Source of the DNA: Leptodactylus fallax
Lineage: Eukaryota; Chordata; Amphibia; Anura; Leptodactylidae
Direction: 5' to 3'
Assembly (NCBI GenBank): GCA_947044405.1
Contig: CAMRHE010000055.1
Span: 552,501-616,500, forward strand
DNA length: 64,000 bases
Position numbers and translations under genes: made by a program. A model generated the notes under the pieces. The model did not search any database. It saw only the letters and a list, made by a program, of their open reading frames with translations, and was not told where the DNA came from. Shown one piece after another: positions 1 through 10,533 of the stretch; the stretch's first letter is position 1, and each line of letters opens with the position of its first letter.

Positions 1-456
<456 letters not shown>

Positions 457-1010
457 CTAGAGAAGAATTGACAACGTTAATTATATAGTATTTCCTATAG
501 AAAACAAACAATATAAACACATTGCTAGAATTTATAGGGCACTTGCACTGCAGATCAATTTTACGGGTACTAAAAATTTCAGTGTTGGAGAATAACCGCA
601 GGTACTTTATATAATATACTAGAAAACAACAGGTCTACTATATCGACCACTGGAATTGTACCCATCAGCAATGGGGGTGATCCAAAAATAGAACAGGATA
701 GCCACAGTGAATTGCCCTACCAGCCATAGTTACATAGTACATGAGGATGGATGAAGACACCGGTCCCTCAAGTCCAACCTATAACCCAATAGTGTTGATT
801 CAGAGGAAGGCAAAAAACCTCATTAAGCTTATGCCAATTGTCACGTCAGGGGAAAAAAAATTCCTTCCTGACTCCAATCTGGCAATCAGTATAAAACCCT
901 GGATCAACTTGTCCTTAACAAAATCTAGAATCTGTAACCCGTAATATTTTTCAGTTCTAGAAAGGCATCCAGGCCCTCTTTAAACAGTCAGTATTTTTTT
1001 TATAATAGTC

Positions 1011-1750
1011 TAAAGCTGGCCATAGACATTAGATTTTTGCTGGGCAAAATCTAATATATAGTTGGCATGAATGGTTGTTCATAGATGGCTAACAGCAGAC
1101 TTTAGTCTATCAAAAACAGATTGCCCGTGCTGGAAAATTTTAACCAGTTGTCCAAAGATTCCAGTGTTTGACATATCTCGACCACTTTTGGCCAATTTGC
1201 TCAGACTCACTGTGCTTCTTTGTAACAACTAAACTGTGATTGGCAGGGTTTGGGGCAGTTTAGTTGTCCAGAATAATTTTTTTTTTTTTTTTTTTTATTA
1301 GGCCGGGGTGGTTAAAAAAAACAAAACAAAAAAAAACAAAAAAAACAAACAAAAAAAAACACACACTCACCTGTCTCCGGTGCTCTGGTGTCTCACAGCG
1401 TGGATAGGTCCTACAGTTCCAGAATTTCCAACCACACGTGAACGCTGAGGCCAATGAGCAGCCTCAGTGAAGGACACAGGACATCACCATCTGTGACATT
1501 CCCGGGGCCTTTTCTTAGGCCGCTGATTGGCCTCAGCTGTCATGTGACTGACCTCAGTGGAAGAGACACGGGATGTCACATCCGACGAGAAGACAGCGGA
1601 GCAACAGGATCGAACCGCGCTAAGAGACACTAGAGCACTGGGGACAGGTATGTTTTTTTTTTTTGTTTTTTGTTTTTTTAAATTATCCCATTCTCAGTTG
1701 GAAGGCCACCATGATGACCATCTGAAATCTAATGTGTATGGCTGGCCTTA
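1011..1750. mobile_element. MITE-like element with ~25-bp inverted ends
   Basis: The left end taaagctggccatagacatt (1011-1030) continuing to agattt is answered in inverted orientation by aaatctaatgtgtatggctg followed by gcctta at 1724-1750. Two diverged GC-richer blocks around ctcacctgtctccggtgctc and tgatgtcacatccgacgag lie inside, next to poly-T (1279-1297) and A-rich tracts. No transposase coding is present, so this is a non-autonomous DNA-transposon derivative. The family was not identified. Confidence 0.55.
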
Positions 1751-2929
1751 CTCTATAATGTTTGTGACATTTGCAGACTACAGATCCATGGTATTTTATA
1801 GTTTGGTCATGGGATCTCAGTGGAATTGCAGAGCCAAAAGAGAAGATAAAAAACACTATATAAAACTATATAAAAATAAACACTAACCACCAAGTGGAAA
1901 TATTCATATGCTGAAAAATAGATACTTTTCATGCACCTGTAGGGAACAAGGAGGACCGGTTTGCATTGAAGAGATCCAGCTGGTGTAAAACGGTATGTAA
2001 ATAGCAGACTAGAAGGAAGGAAGAACATTATCCAGCCATGATTTCTTTATTATGGCCGGATTATCTTCTTGCACATGTAGTGACCCTGCCTAATAATAAG
2101 TGACCCTGCTGGTTTCGGACAACCTTAGAAAGTTCCTGCATTCATAGTTGTATCAATTGGCATCCAGTCAAGACATCTGATGTCACCACTAAAATTATTA
2201 ACTTATATTTGCAAAAAATTTCAATTGTTTTAAAATTTTAATATTATTTCACAAATTTCTAGGATAAACAACAAAGGAACAGAAAAGATATACAGAAACA
2301 TGATCCACAATTGTGGAATAAATTTATTTAGTAAAATAGATTGGCAGGTTTGGTGACAGGTTCCCTTTATTGGCTGTGTGTAGAGTATTTGGAGCTCGGC
2401 AGAAAAAATTTCTAATCACTAGTTATATTATGAAATCCTGTAAGGAATTTTGGACCTATTTAGATAAAATTATAGCTTTAAAAATGATTAACTTCTGGAA
2501 ATAGGAATTATAAAAAGTCTCATTTAAAATATAAGGTTATTTATGCTCCAATGTTGTACACAGATTTATAGCAACTATTTACGGCTGACTGTGAAATCTC
2601 TATAACCAGGGCTGTCGTGCATGGAAGCGTAAGGTCTGTTCAGGACGAAGCCCAGAGATGTGTTGATTCTGCAATATCCTGATGACAGCTGGAGACAGAA
2701 GACCTTATTATATACACTGAGTCTGCATTAAAAATGCAAGGACTGTGTACATTGCACTGGTTACGATTATGTGAAGCTTGTGAATCCTTGTTTAAAGAGT
2801 CATTTGAGTAGACCTAATGTAGGATATTCAGTTATTGTCTCCAATGTTACAGTGCTGGGGAAAGGATTAACCGCCCTGCCAGACCTGAGCTGCAGTATAT
2901 TTATGAAACCAAATGATCCCCAATCTTAA

Positions 2930-3945
2930 AGGGATTTTTTTGAGAATAATAAAACATGTCTCTTTTTCCCAGCAACAGCACCACTCTTGTCCATTGGCCA
3001 TGTGTGGTATTGCAGTATAGCCCAATTCACTTGAAGGGAGACAAACTACAGTACTAGATACAGTCTGTGGATATAAATTGCTTCAGGAAAAAAATCCAGG
3101 TCCTTTGTTCTAGGATAGGTCCTTTTCCTCAGGATAGGTCATCAAATAAAGATCGGTGGAGGGCCAACACCCTGGACCCCAGCCGATCAGCTTCTTGAAG
3201 AGGCTGCAGCATTCACATGAATGCTGCAGCCTCTTCAGTACGTATAAAGTACAACCCCATACACCTGTGCAGTGGCTGTATGGGACTGAGCAGCAATCAG
3301 GTCATGTGATCGATGGTAGTGACCTGCCATGGTCTGTGAAGTGGAAGTAGTGTTGCTTCAAACAGCTTATCCACAAGGGTCAAGGGTATAGATCTCCCAT
3401 GAATCTTTATTTGATTATCTATTCCAAAGGAAAAAAAAAAAACCTATCCTAGATATGGAATCCTAACCTAGAAGCATCATCTAAGAGTCAGGAAACACAT
3501 GGTAGATATGTTAAGAACAAAGACTATATAAATGTGAAATTACATATTTTATGGGTAAACTTTAGCAATATTGGTAGTTTCTATGATTAGCCCTACTTTT
3601 TATTTCCCCAATAAATAAGATGTCAATATCTGATCTATGGGGGCCCAGGACCCCCACACCAAACAGCTATCTGAAGAAACCATTGCATTCTGGTGAACGT
3701 TGCAGTCTCTTCACTGACTCTTCATTGCCTAGTGGCTGTGTTTAGTATTGCAGCACAGCCCAATTCACTTGAACAGGAGTGAGCTGCAAACAGGTAACAT
3801 GACAAATGAATGTGACATCATTGACCTGTGTGTTGTAAATGTCAAGCAGCCAATCTATGGGGGTCCCAGGTATCAGACCCCCTCTGATCAGATATTGATG
3901 ACCTCTAAGGCCATTAATATTTAACACCCACAAAACCCCTTTTAA
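2930..3945. repeat. Cluster of the common anuran dispersed repeat
   Basis: At least three degenerate copies lie here: about 2930-3110 (phrase gcccaattcacttgaaggg), 3120-3440 (ggataggtcatcaaataaag ... ccgatcagcttcttgaagag) and 3560-3945 (gatgtcaatatctgatctat ... gcccaattcacttgaacagg). The middle copy holds a local palindrome, gaggctgcagcattcacatg / catgaatgctgcagcctc. Related copies recur around 14510-14710, 29575-29790, 32880-33240, 33250-33600, 34250-34660, 45370-45450 and 46540-46790. The link to frog genomes is recalled, not searched. Confidence 0.6.
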
Positions 3946-4344
3946 TGGTTATATGATCAAGCCCAATTATTATAGGGTTCATGTACACCCATCCCAGCAT
4001 CCTTTGCTTTATTAGAAGGTCATTGGTTATGGTGATAACGTCTTAATTGATCTTCCTGCTTGGAAATGTAAAACCATTGCCTTAAGATTTACTGAAATAG
4101 AGTAAAATATACAATGTAATATATCACAATGACACCAGCGCAAAAGTATCTATTTATAAGATGGACAGAATTAATCTGTAAGGAATTTTCAGGGTTTTAC
4201 AAATTCCTTACAGACAATATATCATTTGCGTTCCATTCCTATCACAAGTATGGAGTAAATTACAGAAACCTAAGCGGTTACATCAGGAGAGTAGTAGCGA
4301 TTTTATCACAAAATGTATTACACAGTTACATCTGTTAATTTACA

Positions 4345-4348
4345 GGGT
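4345..4348. repeat. Target-site duplication (left), gggt
   Basis: The bases gggt immediately precede the left LTR and recur at 11505-11508 immediately after the right LTR. A 4-bp duplication fits Gypsy-type integration. Because a t follows on both sides, the boundary could be shifted by one base (gggtt). Confidence 0.85.
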
Positions 4349-5321
4349 TGTGAACCGAGAGCAAGGCAGGTGGTTTGGACTCCGCAACCAGAAATGAACG
4401 CACACGCGGTAGTTCAAGAAAAGAATATATATTTACTATAAGTTAATAAAGGCCATTTGAAGGTAAAATGACAGGGATAAAGACAAGCAAAATATACAAT
4501 ATAGCATGAACAATTTCAAGGCAAATTCTGCAATGGTTTCTACTTTTACTCTGTCCAATTCTGCAGTATGGACACTGAATGAACAATATACTCAAAACTA
4601 TCCCTAACTGACCCTGACATCACATTTGGGTGCACCCCCTTTTCCCCAGTGGTCCAGGTGGACCGCTTACAGTCTGTAGAAGCGCGCGGTGGGGCCCAAA
4701 GTCGTTCCTTTCTTTTATAGTGAAACGTCCTCTCCTCACTGTTATCAGGATCTTGGGAGAAATGAAGTCCTCTTTAACAGGGAAACCCAATGAATGCAAT
4801 GTAATCCAACAGCAGATTCCACTCAGCACACTGACAGTCCTGCCGAATCCATACACTGAGCTGGGTTGTAAGCCGGGGTTTAGCAGGTGCTGTCCAGTAC
4901 ATCAACAGCACTGCGAGTCTCTATCTGTGGTATCCATATACACAGTCACAATGTCAGTCTCACTGATCAGCCACTGAGCACAGTTCCTTTCACATGGACT
5001 CACTAGTCCTGTTGTCTCTTTACACTCTGTTTGTCTCTGGACCAAGATACAGCTTAGCTGTACAGAAAAATCTCCACACCAGTTCAATACAACACTTGCC
5101 AAGATGGCTGCTGCTCTCTGTCTCGTCACTTCCTGCTGCTCTGCTCACACTCTGTCTGCAAAACAGGCAGGCTGACATAAAAGGGGGGGGGGTCTCACTC
5201 CAGCATCATGTCACAATTACAATGGCTGCTGTCTTAAAGGAACAGAATCACAGAAATACATTCAACATTAACAGTTTATACAGACAAATGAAGCTTAGGA
5301 CAACATTGGCTGTCTCTTACA
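4349..5321 (-). repeat. Gypsy 3' LTR (973 bp)
   Basis: It matches 10534-11504 over its whole length with only three substitutions and a 2-base difference in a G-run. On the minus strand it begins TGTAAGAGACAGCC next to the polypurine tract and ends GGTTCACA. Short ORFs here, duplicated in the other LTR, are not genes. A YY1-like phrase, aagatggctgc, is present on the plus strand near 5101. Confidence 0.95.
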
Positions 5322-5335
5322 TATTCCCCCCCACT
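5322..5335 (-). promoter_or_regulatory. Polypurine tract for plus-strand DNA priming
   Basis: On the minus strand AGTGGGGGGGAATA lies directly upstream of the 3' LTR terminus TGTAAG. Such a purine run immediately inside the 3' LTR primes second-strand synthesis. The pol stop codon TAA (5336-5338) abuts it, so coding runs almost to the LTR. Confidence 0.85.
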
Positions 5336-8300
5336 TTAAGATTGGCAGTCCCTGCCTATGACTGTATATCCAGAGGGTTGTACTTTTATGCACAGGGTGG
5401 TAGTATACCGATGTATGGCAGGCCAAACAAACTCATCCTGCGCATACCGAACAGGGGGAATACCAGCATTTGGCCTAGTGGTCCGTCTGAGGACCGGTGG
5501 TATATTATGGGGTGCTGCAGCTATGGGCTGAGAAGGACCAGCGGATTCCGCACCTGAGGGGGCACAGGCCGGAGATACAGTAGTCACAGGTGGAACATCC
5601 CCAGGAGCAGGGATCGGCCAACAATCATCCTCCTCGTCTGAGGCCCATTCCGCACCTCCATTCTCTGACTGTGGGAGCTCATTCACATTGGCAGGCCCAT
5701 CATGATTTGTCCCTTCAGAATGACACAGGCGCAACATATTTCGGTGAAGTACTCGAACACAATCAGTTCCTTCTTTCTGGACCTGGTACACTGGCCCATT
5801 CGCATACTTGCGGCCAACAACACGATACGGCAAAGCCTCCCATCGGCTTTCCAATTTCCCTTGGGGTTTCTTGACACGAACTAGCACCAGGTCGCCTGGT
5901 TGCAATGGTGCTTCTTGCACTGGGGTCTTATCAGGATGGGGATGTTCTTGCAGGCGCTGCCGCACCAATCGATGGATCGTCTCAAGTCTCTGCCGGTGCG
6001 CCCGCACCCAAGAGGTTGGATCCCTCGGAGGGAACCCATCCACATCATCCAACTGTAATTCTCCTATACTTCGCCCAGAACGCCCAAAGAGAAGTGTATA
6101 AGGAGAGTACCCCGTTGTAGAATGGACCTGATTGTTATAGGCCCACACCATTTCAGACAAGAACTGAGGCCACTGTAACTTCTTGTCTTCCTCCAGAGTC
6201 CGCAGCATCTGTAGCAGAGTTCTGTTGAATCTTTCACAGGCCCCATTTCCCTGAGGGTGGTATGGAGTCGTGTGCGACTTCTTTATCCCGTAGATACGTT
6301 GAACTTCTTTCATTACGTGTCCCTCAAAGCAGGCACCCTGGTCGGAGTGGATGCGTTTAGGGCACCCATATACTCGAATGAAATCTTGGCACAGAGCACG
6401 AGCTGCTGACTCAGCTGTCTGGTCCTTGGTGGCGGTTACCACCGCAAATTTGTTGAAGTGATCCACCATTACGAGGCAATACTGGTGTCCGCTATTGGAT
6501 GGGCCCACCATTAGATAGTCTATCATGACGATTTCTAAAGGTTCCTGGGTCACGATGGTTTGCAGGGGAGCTCTCTGTTCTATTGCCTTATGGATCTCAC
6601 AAGTTCGACAGCTGCGGCATACTTCTTCGACCATTTGACGAAGACCAGGGCAGTAAATCAGTCGCTGTAACCAACGAAAGGTCTTCTCATGACCAAAATG
6701 TCCATTCTTATTATGAGCCTCAACTGCCAACGAGCGAGCCAGTTCACTAGGCACCACAATTTGGTATCGAATGTCGATCTCAGAAGGTAAATAGACCTTT
6801 CGGCATAGCACTCCATTTTTCATCTCCAACTTTTCCCACTGACTCAGAACAGATAATATCTCACGTGTCAGTCGTTCTCTTTCCTCTCTACAGGGCTTCT
6901 GGCCTTTCTCAACACACTTGATCATCTGTGCCAGCCCCTCATGGGTCTGTTGTATCTGTGCCCATTCCTGTCGTGAGGGACCAAAGAAAGGAGCCGTTTC
7001 AGTCCCCTCCATCTCAAACTGATTAGCGGCAGCCAAGGCCTGTGAAAATCTGCTGAAGTCGGGCACCTCCACATGCTCCAACTCATGATCCACGTCTACT
7101 GTGGGGGTCTGGGCGGTTACCCTAGAAAGCCCGTCAGCATTCTGGTTCTCTGTCTTGGACCGATACTTAATGCGGTAATTGAACTTAGTCATTCGGGCTA
7201 TCCACCTCTGCTCTAACGCCCCGAGCTTGGCATTTTCCAGGTGAGCTAGTGGGTTGTTGTCAGTCAGTACTAAAACTTCAGCACCGGTCAAATATTCAGA
7301 GAATTTCTCGGTCATGGCCCATACCAGTGCCAACAGCTCCAACTTAAATGAACTATAATTCTCGGGGTTTCTTTCAGAATCTCTCAAAGACCGGCTGCCG
7401 TACGCTATGACCCTCTCCTGGCCATCCTGAAGCTGGGAAAGCACTGCTCCAAGACCATACAGGCTTGCATCCGTATACAGCTGGAACGGCAAGTGGTAAT
7501 CAGCATATGCCAAGATTGGGGCTGTTGTCAGTGCATCCTTTAATGCCTGGAAGGCTTGTTCCTGTTCAAGTCCCCACTTCACGGACCGGTTCTTTGGACC
7601 ACCGGATGTGCCTCGTAGGAGAGCATTAAGTGGTGCTGCTACCTTGGCGAAATCCTTAATAAACCGTCGATAGTAACCGGCTACTCCAAGGAACGCCCTC
7701 ACTTCTCGCAGGGTAGTCGGTATTGGCCAATCTTGAACAGCCGCTATCTTGTCTCTTGATGGTCTCACCCCTTCTCCTGATACGCGGTGACCCAAGTAAT
7801 CAATTTCAGATTGGAACAACCGACATTTACTGGGTTTCAATTTGAGCCCATGTTCCCGCAATCTTCGAAATACTTGCCCCAACTGGTGGAGATGGTCTTC
7901 AAAGGTCGCAGAATACACTATAATGTCATCCAAGTAGATGAGAGTGAACTCAAAGTTGAAGTCACCGAGACATTTCTCCATCAACCGCTGAAACGTTCCG
8001 GGTGCATTTGTCAACCCGAAGGGCATCCGGTTAAATTCGTATAGTCCCATGGGCAAGATGAATGCCGTCTTCTCCTTGTCTTTTGTGGCCATCGGCACCT
8101 GCCAATACCCACTAGCCAGATCTAGTGAGGAGAAGTACCGGGCTCTCCCCAGCGCTGAGAGGGACTCCTCAATCCGTGGCAAGGGGTAGGAATCTCGTAC
8201 GGTGCAAGCGTTTAACTTCCGATAGTCTACGCAAAATCGGATGGACCCATCTTTTTTTCTTACTAACACCACAGGAGCTGCCCAGGGACTCTGGCTTTCT

Positions 8301-9424
8301 TGGATGATCCCACCCTGTAGCATCTTAGCTAACAGTTCTTTTACTTCCTGATACAACTGTGGAGGAATTTGTCGGTAGCGCTCTCTAATTGGAGGGGTGT
8401 CTCCTGTGGGAATCTCATGGTAGATCCCTGTGGTACATCCAAAATCTTCAGCATACCGTGAAAAGGCGGCTCGGTTCTCCCACAACAGTTCATCTACCTT
8501 CTGCACCCATTCCAGAGAACATGAACTTGCATCCATCTTCATCTGTTCTCGAATTGCACGGCCATTCCATTCAGAGGTGGGTTCCTCATCTTCTCCCATG
8601 GACACAGTTACGGTCCACTCATCCCTTTCAGTCGGCTTCAGCTGCATTGGAGTTACTTTCCTTACTTCCTCCGGAGTCACATAGATGTTAGCCAGCTGCC
8701 TCCCTGGGGTCAGGTCCACACTCTGGTCCTGAGTGTTTACACATCGAAGTGGTACTCTTCCATTGCGAACTATTGCCAAGGAACGGGCCACTAGCGGATC
8801 AACACCTTCTTCGGCTGCCTGCAGTGGTTCTACCAACACAGCTATGCCCTCTAGTTTCCGACAGGTGCCTATGGGCATGGACACTATTGTCTCCCGACTG
8901 GGTGGCAGTGTAACTTTTGTATGCAAAGGAACTGAAATTCGAGCCAGAGGACGCTGTGCATCTGAACTTTTCTGTAAGCCACATGTCCGGATCAGCCGCT
9001 GGAAAGCTGTTTGAGTAGGCCGATGGGTGGTGGTTTCTTTCCAATAACCGTGACCTTTCTTTTCAAAGAGGATCTGATCTAATTCTTTTAACACATTCAT
9101 CCCCAAAATGACAGGGACCTTTACTTCATGTGACTCCTGTACCACCACAATGCCTTTCCTACCTAGATCTTGGCCACATACCCGGACATTCATCCAGGCC
9201 ACTCCCACGACTGGAACTGGTAACTGGTTAGCTGCGACCACTCGTACGAATGTATGGGGATCATATTTCACATGTTGCTGGAAGTACCGTTCATAACAGT
9301 CTCTACTCAAGGTCGTTACTTGGGAACCCGTGTCAATCATCCCGGTAACCGGAATACCCTCCATTTCCACCTGTATAACAGGACTTGCAGCGATCAGGTC
9401 ATCATTAGGGCATTCTCCCCACAT
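5336..9424 (-). CDS. pol: Gypsy Pol polyprotein (PR-RT-RNaseH-IN)
   Basis: This is an uninterrupted 1362-residue ORF from its first Met. Domains in order: aspartic protease with DTGS at residue 31; reverse transcriptase with FCVDYRKLN, LDLASGYWQVPM and the catalytic YLDD at 497-500; RNase H with LYTDAS (Asp652); integrase with an H-H-C-C zinc finger (AHNKNGHFGH ... CRSCRTC), and a DDE core with Asp1028 (HSDQG) and Glu1064 (NGACERFN). The last two are 35 residues apart, as expected for D,D-35-E. A GPY/F-like segment (LPYRVVGRKYANGPVYQV) follows, then a proline-rich tail. All catalytic residues that I checked are intact. The reading frame continues open upstream of the Met to the gag 3' end, so the product is probably a Gag-Pol fusion made by -1 frameshifting and cut by the protease. 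No chromodomain was recognised. Confidence 0.96.
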   Translation of the reverse strand: MWGECPNDDLIAASPVIQVEMEGIPVTGMIDTGSQVTTLSRDCYERYFQQHVKYDPHTFVRVVAANQLPVPVVGVAWMNVRVCGQDLGRKGIVVVQESHEVKVPVILGMNVLKELDQILFEKKGHGYWKETTTHRPTQTAFQRLIRTCGLQKSSDAQRPLARISVPLHTKVTLPPSRETIVSMPIGTCRKLEGIAVLVEPLQAAEEGVDPLVARSLAIVRNGRVPLRCVNTQDQSVDLTPGRQLANIYVTPEEVRKVTPMQLKPTERDEWTVTVSMGEDEEPTSEWNGRAIREQMKMDASSCSLEWVQKVDELLWENRAAFSRYAEDFGCTTGIYHEIPTGDTPPIRERYRQIPPQLYQEVKELLAKMLQGGIIQESQSPWAAPVVLVRKKDGSIRFCVDYRKLNACTVRDSYPLPRIEESLSALGRARYFSSLDLASGYWQVPMATKDKEKTAFILPMGLYEFNRMPFGLTNAPGTFQRLMEKCLGDFNFEFTLIYLDDIIVYSATFEDHLHQLGQVFRRLREHGLKLKPSKCRLFQSEIDYLGHRVSGEGVRPSRDKIAAVQDWPIPTTLREVRAFLGVAGYYRRFIKDFAKVAAPLNALLRGTSGGPKNRSVKWGLEQEQAFQALKDALTTAPILAYADYHLPFQLYTDASLYGLGAVLSQLQDGQERVIAYGSRSLRDSERNPENYSSFKLELLALVWAMTEKFSEYLTGAEVLVLTDNNPLAHLENAKLGALEQRWIARMTKFNYRIKYRSKTENQNADGLSRVTAQTPTVDVDHELEHVEVPDFSRFSQALAAANQFEMEGTETAPFFGPSRQEWAQIQQTHEGLAQMIKCVEKGQKPCREERERLTREILSVLSQWEKLEMKNGVLCRKVYLPSEIDIRYQIVVPSELARSLAVEAHNKNGHFGHEKTFRWLQRLIYCPGLRQMVEEVCRSCRTCEIHKAIEQRAPLQTIVTQEPLEIVMIDYLMVGPSNSGHQYCLVMVDHFNKFAVVTATKDQTAESAARALCQDFIRVYGCPKRIHSDQGACFEGHVMKEVQRIYGIKKSHTTPYHPQGNGACERFNRTLLQMLRTLEEDKKLQWPQFLSEMVWAYNNQVHSTTGYSPYTLLFGRSGRSIGELQLDDVDGFPPRDPTSWVRAHRQRLETIHRLVRQRLQEHPHPDKTPVQEAPLQPGDLVLVRVKKPQGKLESRWEALPYRVVGRKYANGPVYQVQKEGTDCVRVLHRNMLRLCHSEGTNHDGPANVNELPQSENGGAEWASDEEDDCWPIPAPGDVPPVTTVSPACAPSGAESAGPSQPIAAAPHNIPPVLRRTTRPNAGIPPVRYAQDEFVWPAIHRYTTTLCIKVQPSGYTVIGRDCQS

Positions 9425-9440
9425 AGTCTCCTTGTCAGTC

Positions 9441-9484
9441 TCCCCTACTACACGCCCTACAGCAGCAGGGGACTTCAGTTTAAC
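9441..9484 (-). promoter_or_regulatory. Gag-pol -1 ribosomal frameshift signal
   Basis: At 9484-9478 on the minus strand the heptamer G TTA AAC sits in the gag frame immediately before the gag TGA. Slipping back one base (GTT AAA C) enters the pol frame, which is open from there through the pol Met. Five nucleotides downstream a stem can form: TCCCCT (9472-9467) pairs perfectly with AGGGGA (9446-9441) across a 20-base loop that contains further pairing options. Heptamer type, spacing and stem match known -1 frameshift sites; GUUAAAC is the slippery sequence reported for equine arteritis virus. The pol frame has a stop just upstream, so overlap with gag is only about 18 bases. Confidence 0.8.
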
Positions 9485-10500
9485 GGCGGTCTCTCATAAG
9501 TTTGTCGCTGCTCTGGACATCTAGCAGCAACGTGGCCCATCCGTCCACACTCCCAGCAGCGTATCTCCCGTCGTTCTGGCCATCTGTTTGGGCCCCTTCG
9601 GTAAGCCCCTTCGATTTCTCCTGAGCACTGCATTAACTGATTTGGACCCCTTCGGTAGGTCCTATCCTCATCCCTCCAGCGGGGTGGTGGGTGATTCTGA
9701 TTTTCTGGGTGTGGACGGCTCACCCTTTCACCTCCAGTTTTCTGGAAGTCTGCAATTTTCATAGAATGTTCATCACAACGGGTGTGCAAGTGTTCCATTT
9801 GCTCTTGCAGTTTCTGCATTACTGTGAGAATTTCTTTAACCGTCCCCTTTTCTACTGTCTCTGAGCCAGAACTAGCCCCCTGTGACAAAGTAACTCCAAC
9901 TGCGGTCTGGGGCTTCGGGAACATACTATTGGCACGGGAGATGGCCTCTACCTGTACATCATGGAATTTAGCATCAGTCTCTCGTCGTATAAAATCCTGC
10001 ATAGTCACAGTTAAACTGCCGTCACGTATCCCCAGGACAAACTGGTCACGGAGAGTCCGATCAGGGTTACAGAAGGCTGGCGAGCCCCCTCTTTCCTTCA
10101 CTTGAATATCTCGGAGCAGTTCTTGTAGGGCATTTGCATATTGGGGAAGGCTTTCATTCTCCTGTTGTACCCTCTGGAAGAACCGAGCCTGCAGAGACCC
10201 CAGCAATGCAGTTTCTCCATAAATGGTTTCTAGAATCTGGACTACTTGCTCAAATGTCTGCCTTTGTTCAAATGGCCTCAATATCACCGTGGTCTTAGCA
10301 TCCCCTTGTAATGTCAATATTGCTAGCTCTACTAGTACTTCTGGTGCGGTCTGGTACATTCGCTGTATCATTCGTATCTGTTCCACCCACATACTCACTG
10401 ACATATTATTGCCATCAAATTTAGCTAACTGACTTATTATAGCCCCTGCTGGCATTCTTCCTCCAGCACCATTCTCCCGAACGGGTGCGTCACCGTCCAT
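9475..10500 (-). CDS. gag: Gypsy Gag with CCHC zinc knuckle
   Basis: The ORF encodes 341 residues from the Met at 10500 (MDGDAPVRENGAGG). A helical capsid-like region follows (MWVEQIRMIQRMYQ, then ILTLQGDAK and QARFFQRVQQENESLPQYA), then a basic linker. A C-terminal zinc knuckle CWECGRMGHVAARC has exact CX2CX4HX4C spacing and binds the RNA genome. The capsid-like region resembles Gypsy gags related to the domesticated PNMA family; that similarity is an impression, not a search. The frame is also open upstream to a Met at 10602, but this lies in the TATA region of the LTR and the reading frame crosses the primer-binding site, so the Met at 10500 is preferred. The gag stop (TGA, 9475-9477) directly follows the slippery heptamer. 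Confidence 0.93.
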   Translation of the reverse strand: MDGDAPVRENGAGGRMPAGAIISQLAKFDGNNMSVSMWVEQIRMIQRMYQTAPEVLVELAILTLQGDAKTTVILRPFEQRQTFEQVVQILETIYGETALLGSLQARFFQRVQQENESLPQYANALQELLRDIQVKERGGSPAFCNPDRTLRDQFVLGIRDGSLTVTMQDFIRRETDAKFHDVQVEAISRANSMFPKPQTAVGVTLSQGASSGSETVEKGTVKEILTVMQKLQEQMEHLHTRCDEHSMKIADFQKTGGERVSRPHPENQNHPPPRWRDEDRTYRRGPNQLMQCSGEIEGAYRRGPNRWPERREIRCWECGRMGHVAARCPEQRQTYERPPLN

Positions 10501-10512
10501 TCTGGTAAGCGG

Positions 10513-10530
10513 ATCCTGCCGACTACGCCA
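10513..10530 (-). promoter_or_regulatory. Primer-binding site for tRNA-Ser
   Basis: The minus strand reads TGGCGTAGTCGGCAGGAT, three bases inside the 5' LTR end. It is complementary to the 3' end of vertebrate tRNA-Ser (…ATCCTGCCGACTACG plus CCA), as I recall that tRNA. Length and location are typical of a retrotransposon minus-strand primer site. Confidence 0.88.
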
Positions 10531-10533
10531 ATT

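Noticed and set aside
4620..5557. ORFs of 75-187 codons on both strands in the left LTR
   Set aside because: Most are duplicated in the right LTR, and the longest simply runs from the LTR into antisense of pol. They have no protein-like features.
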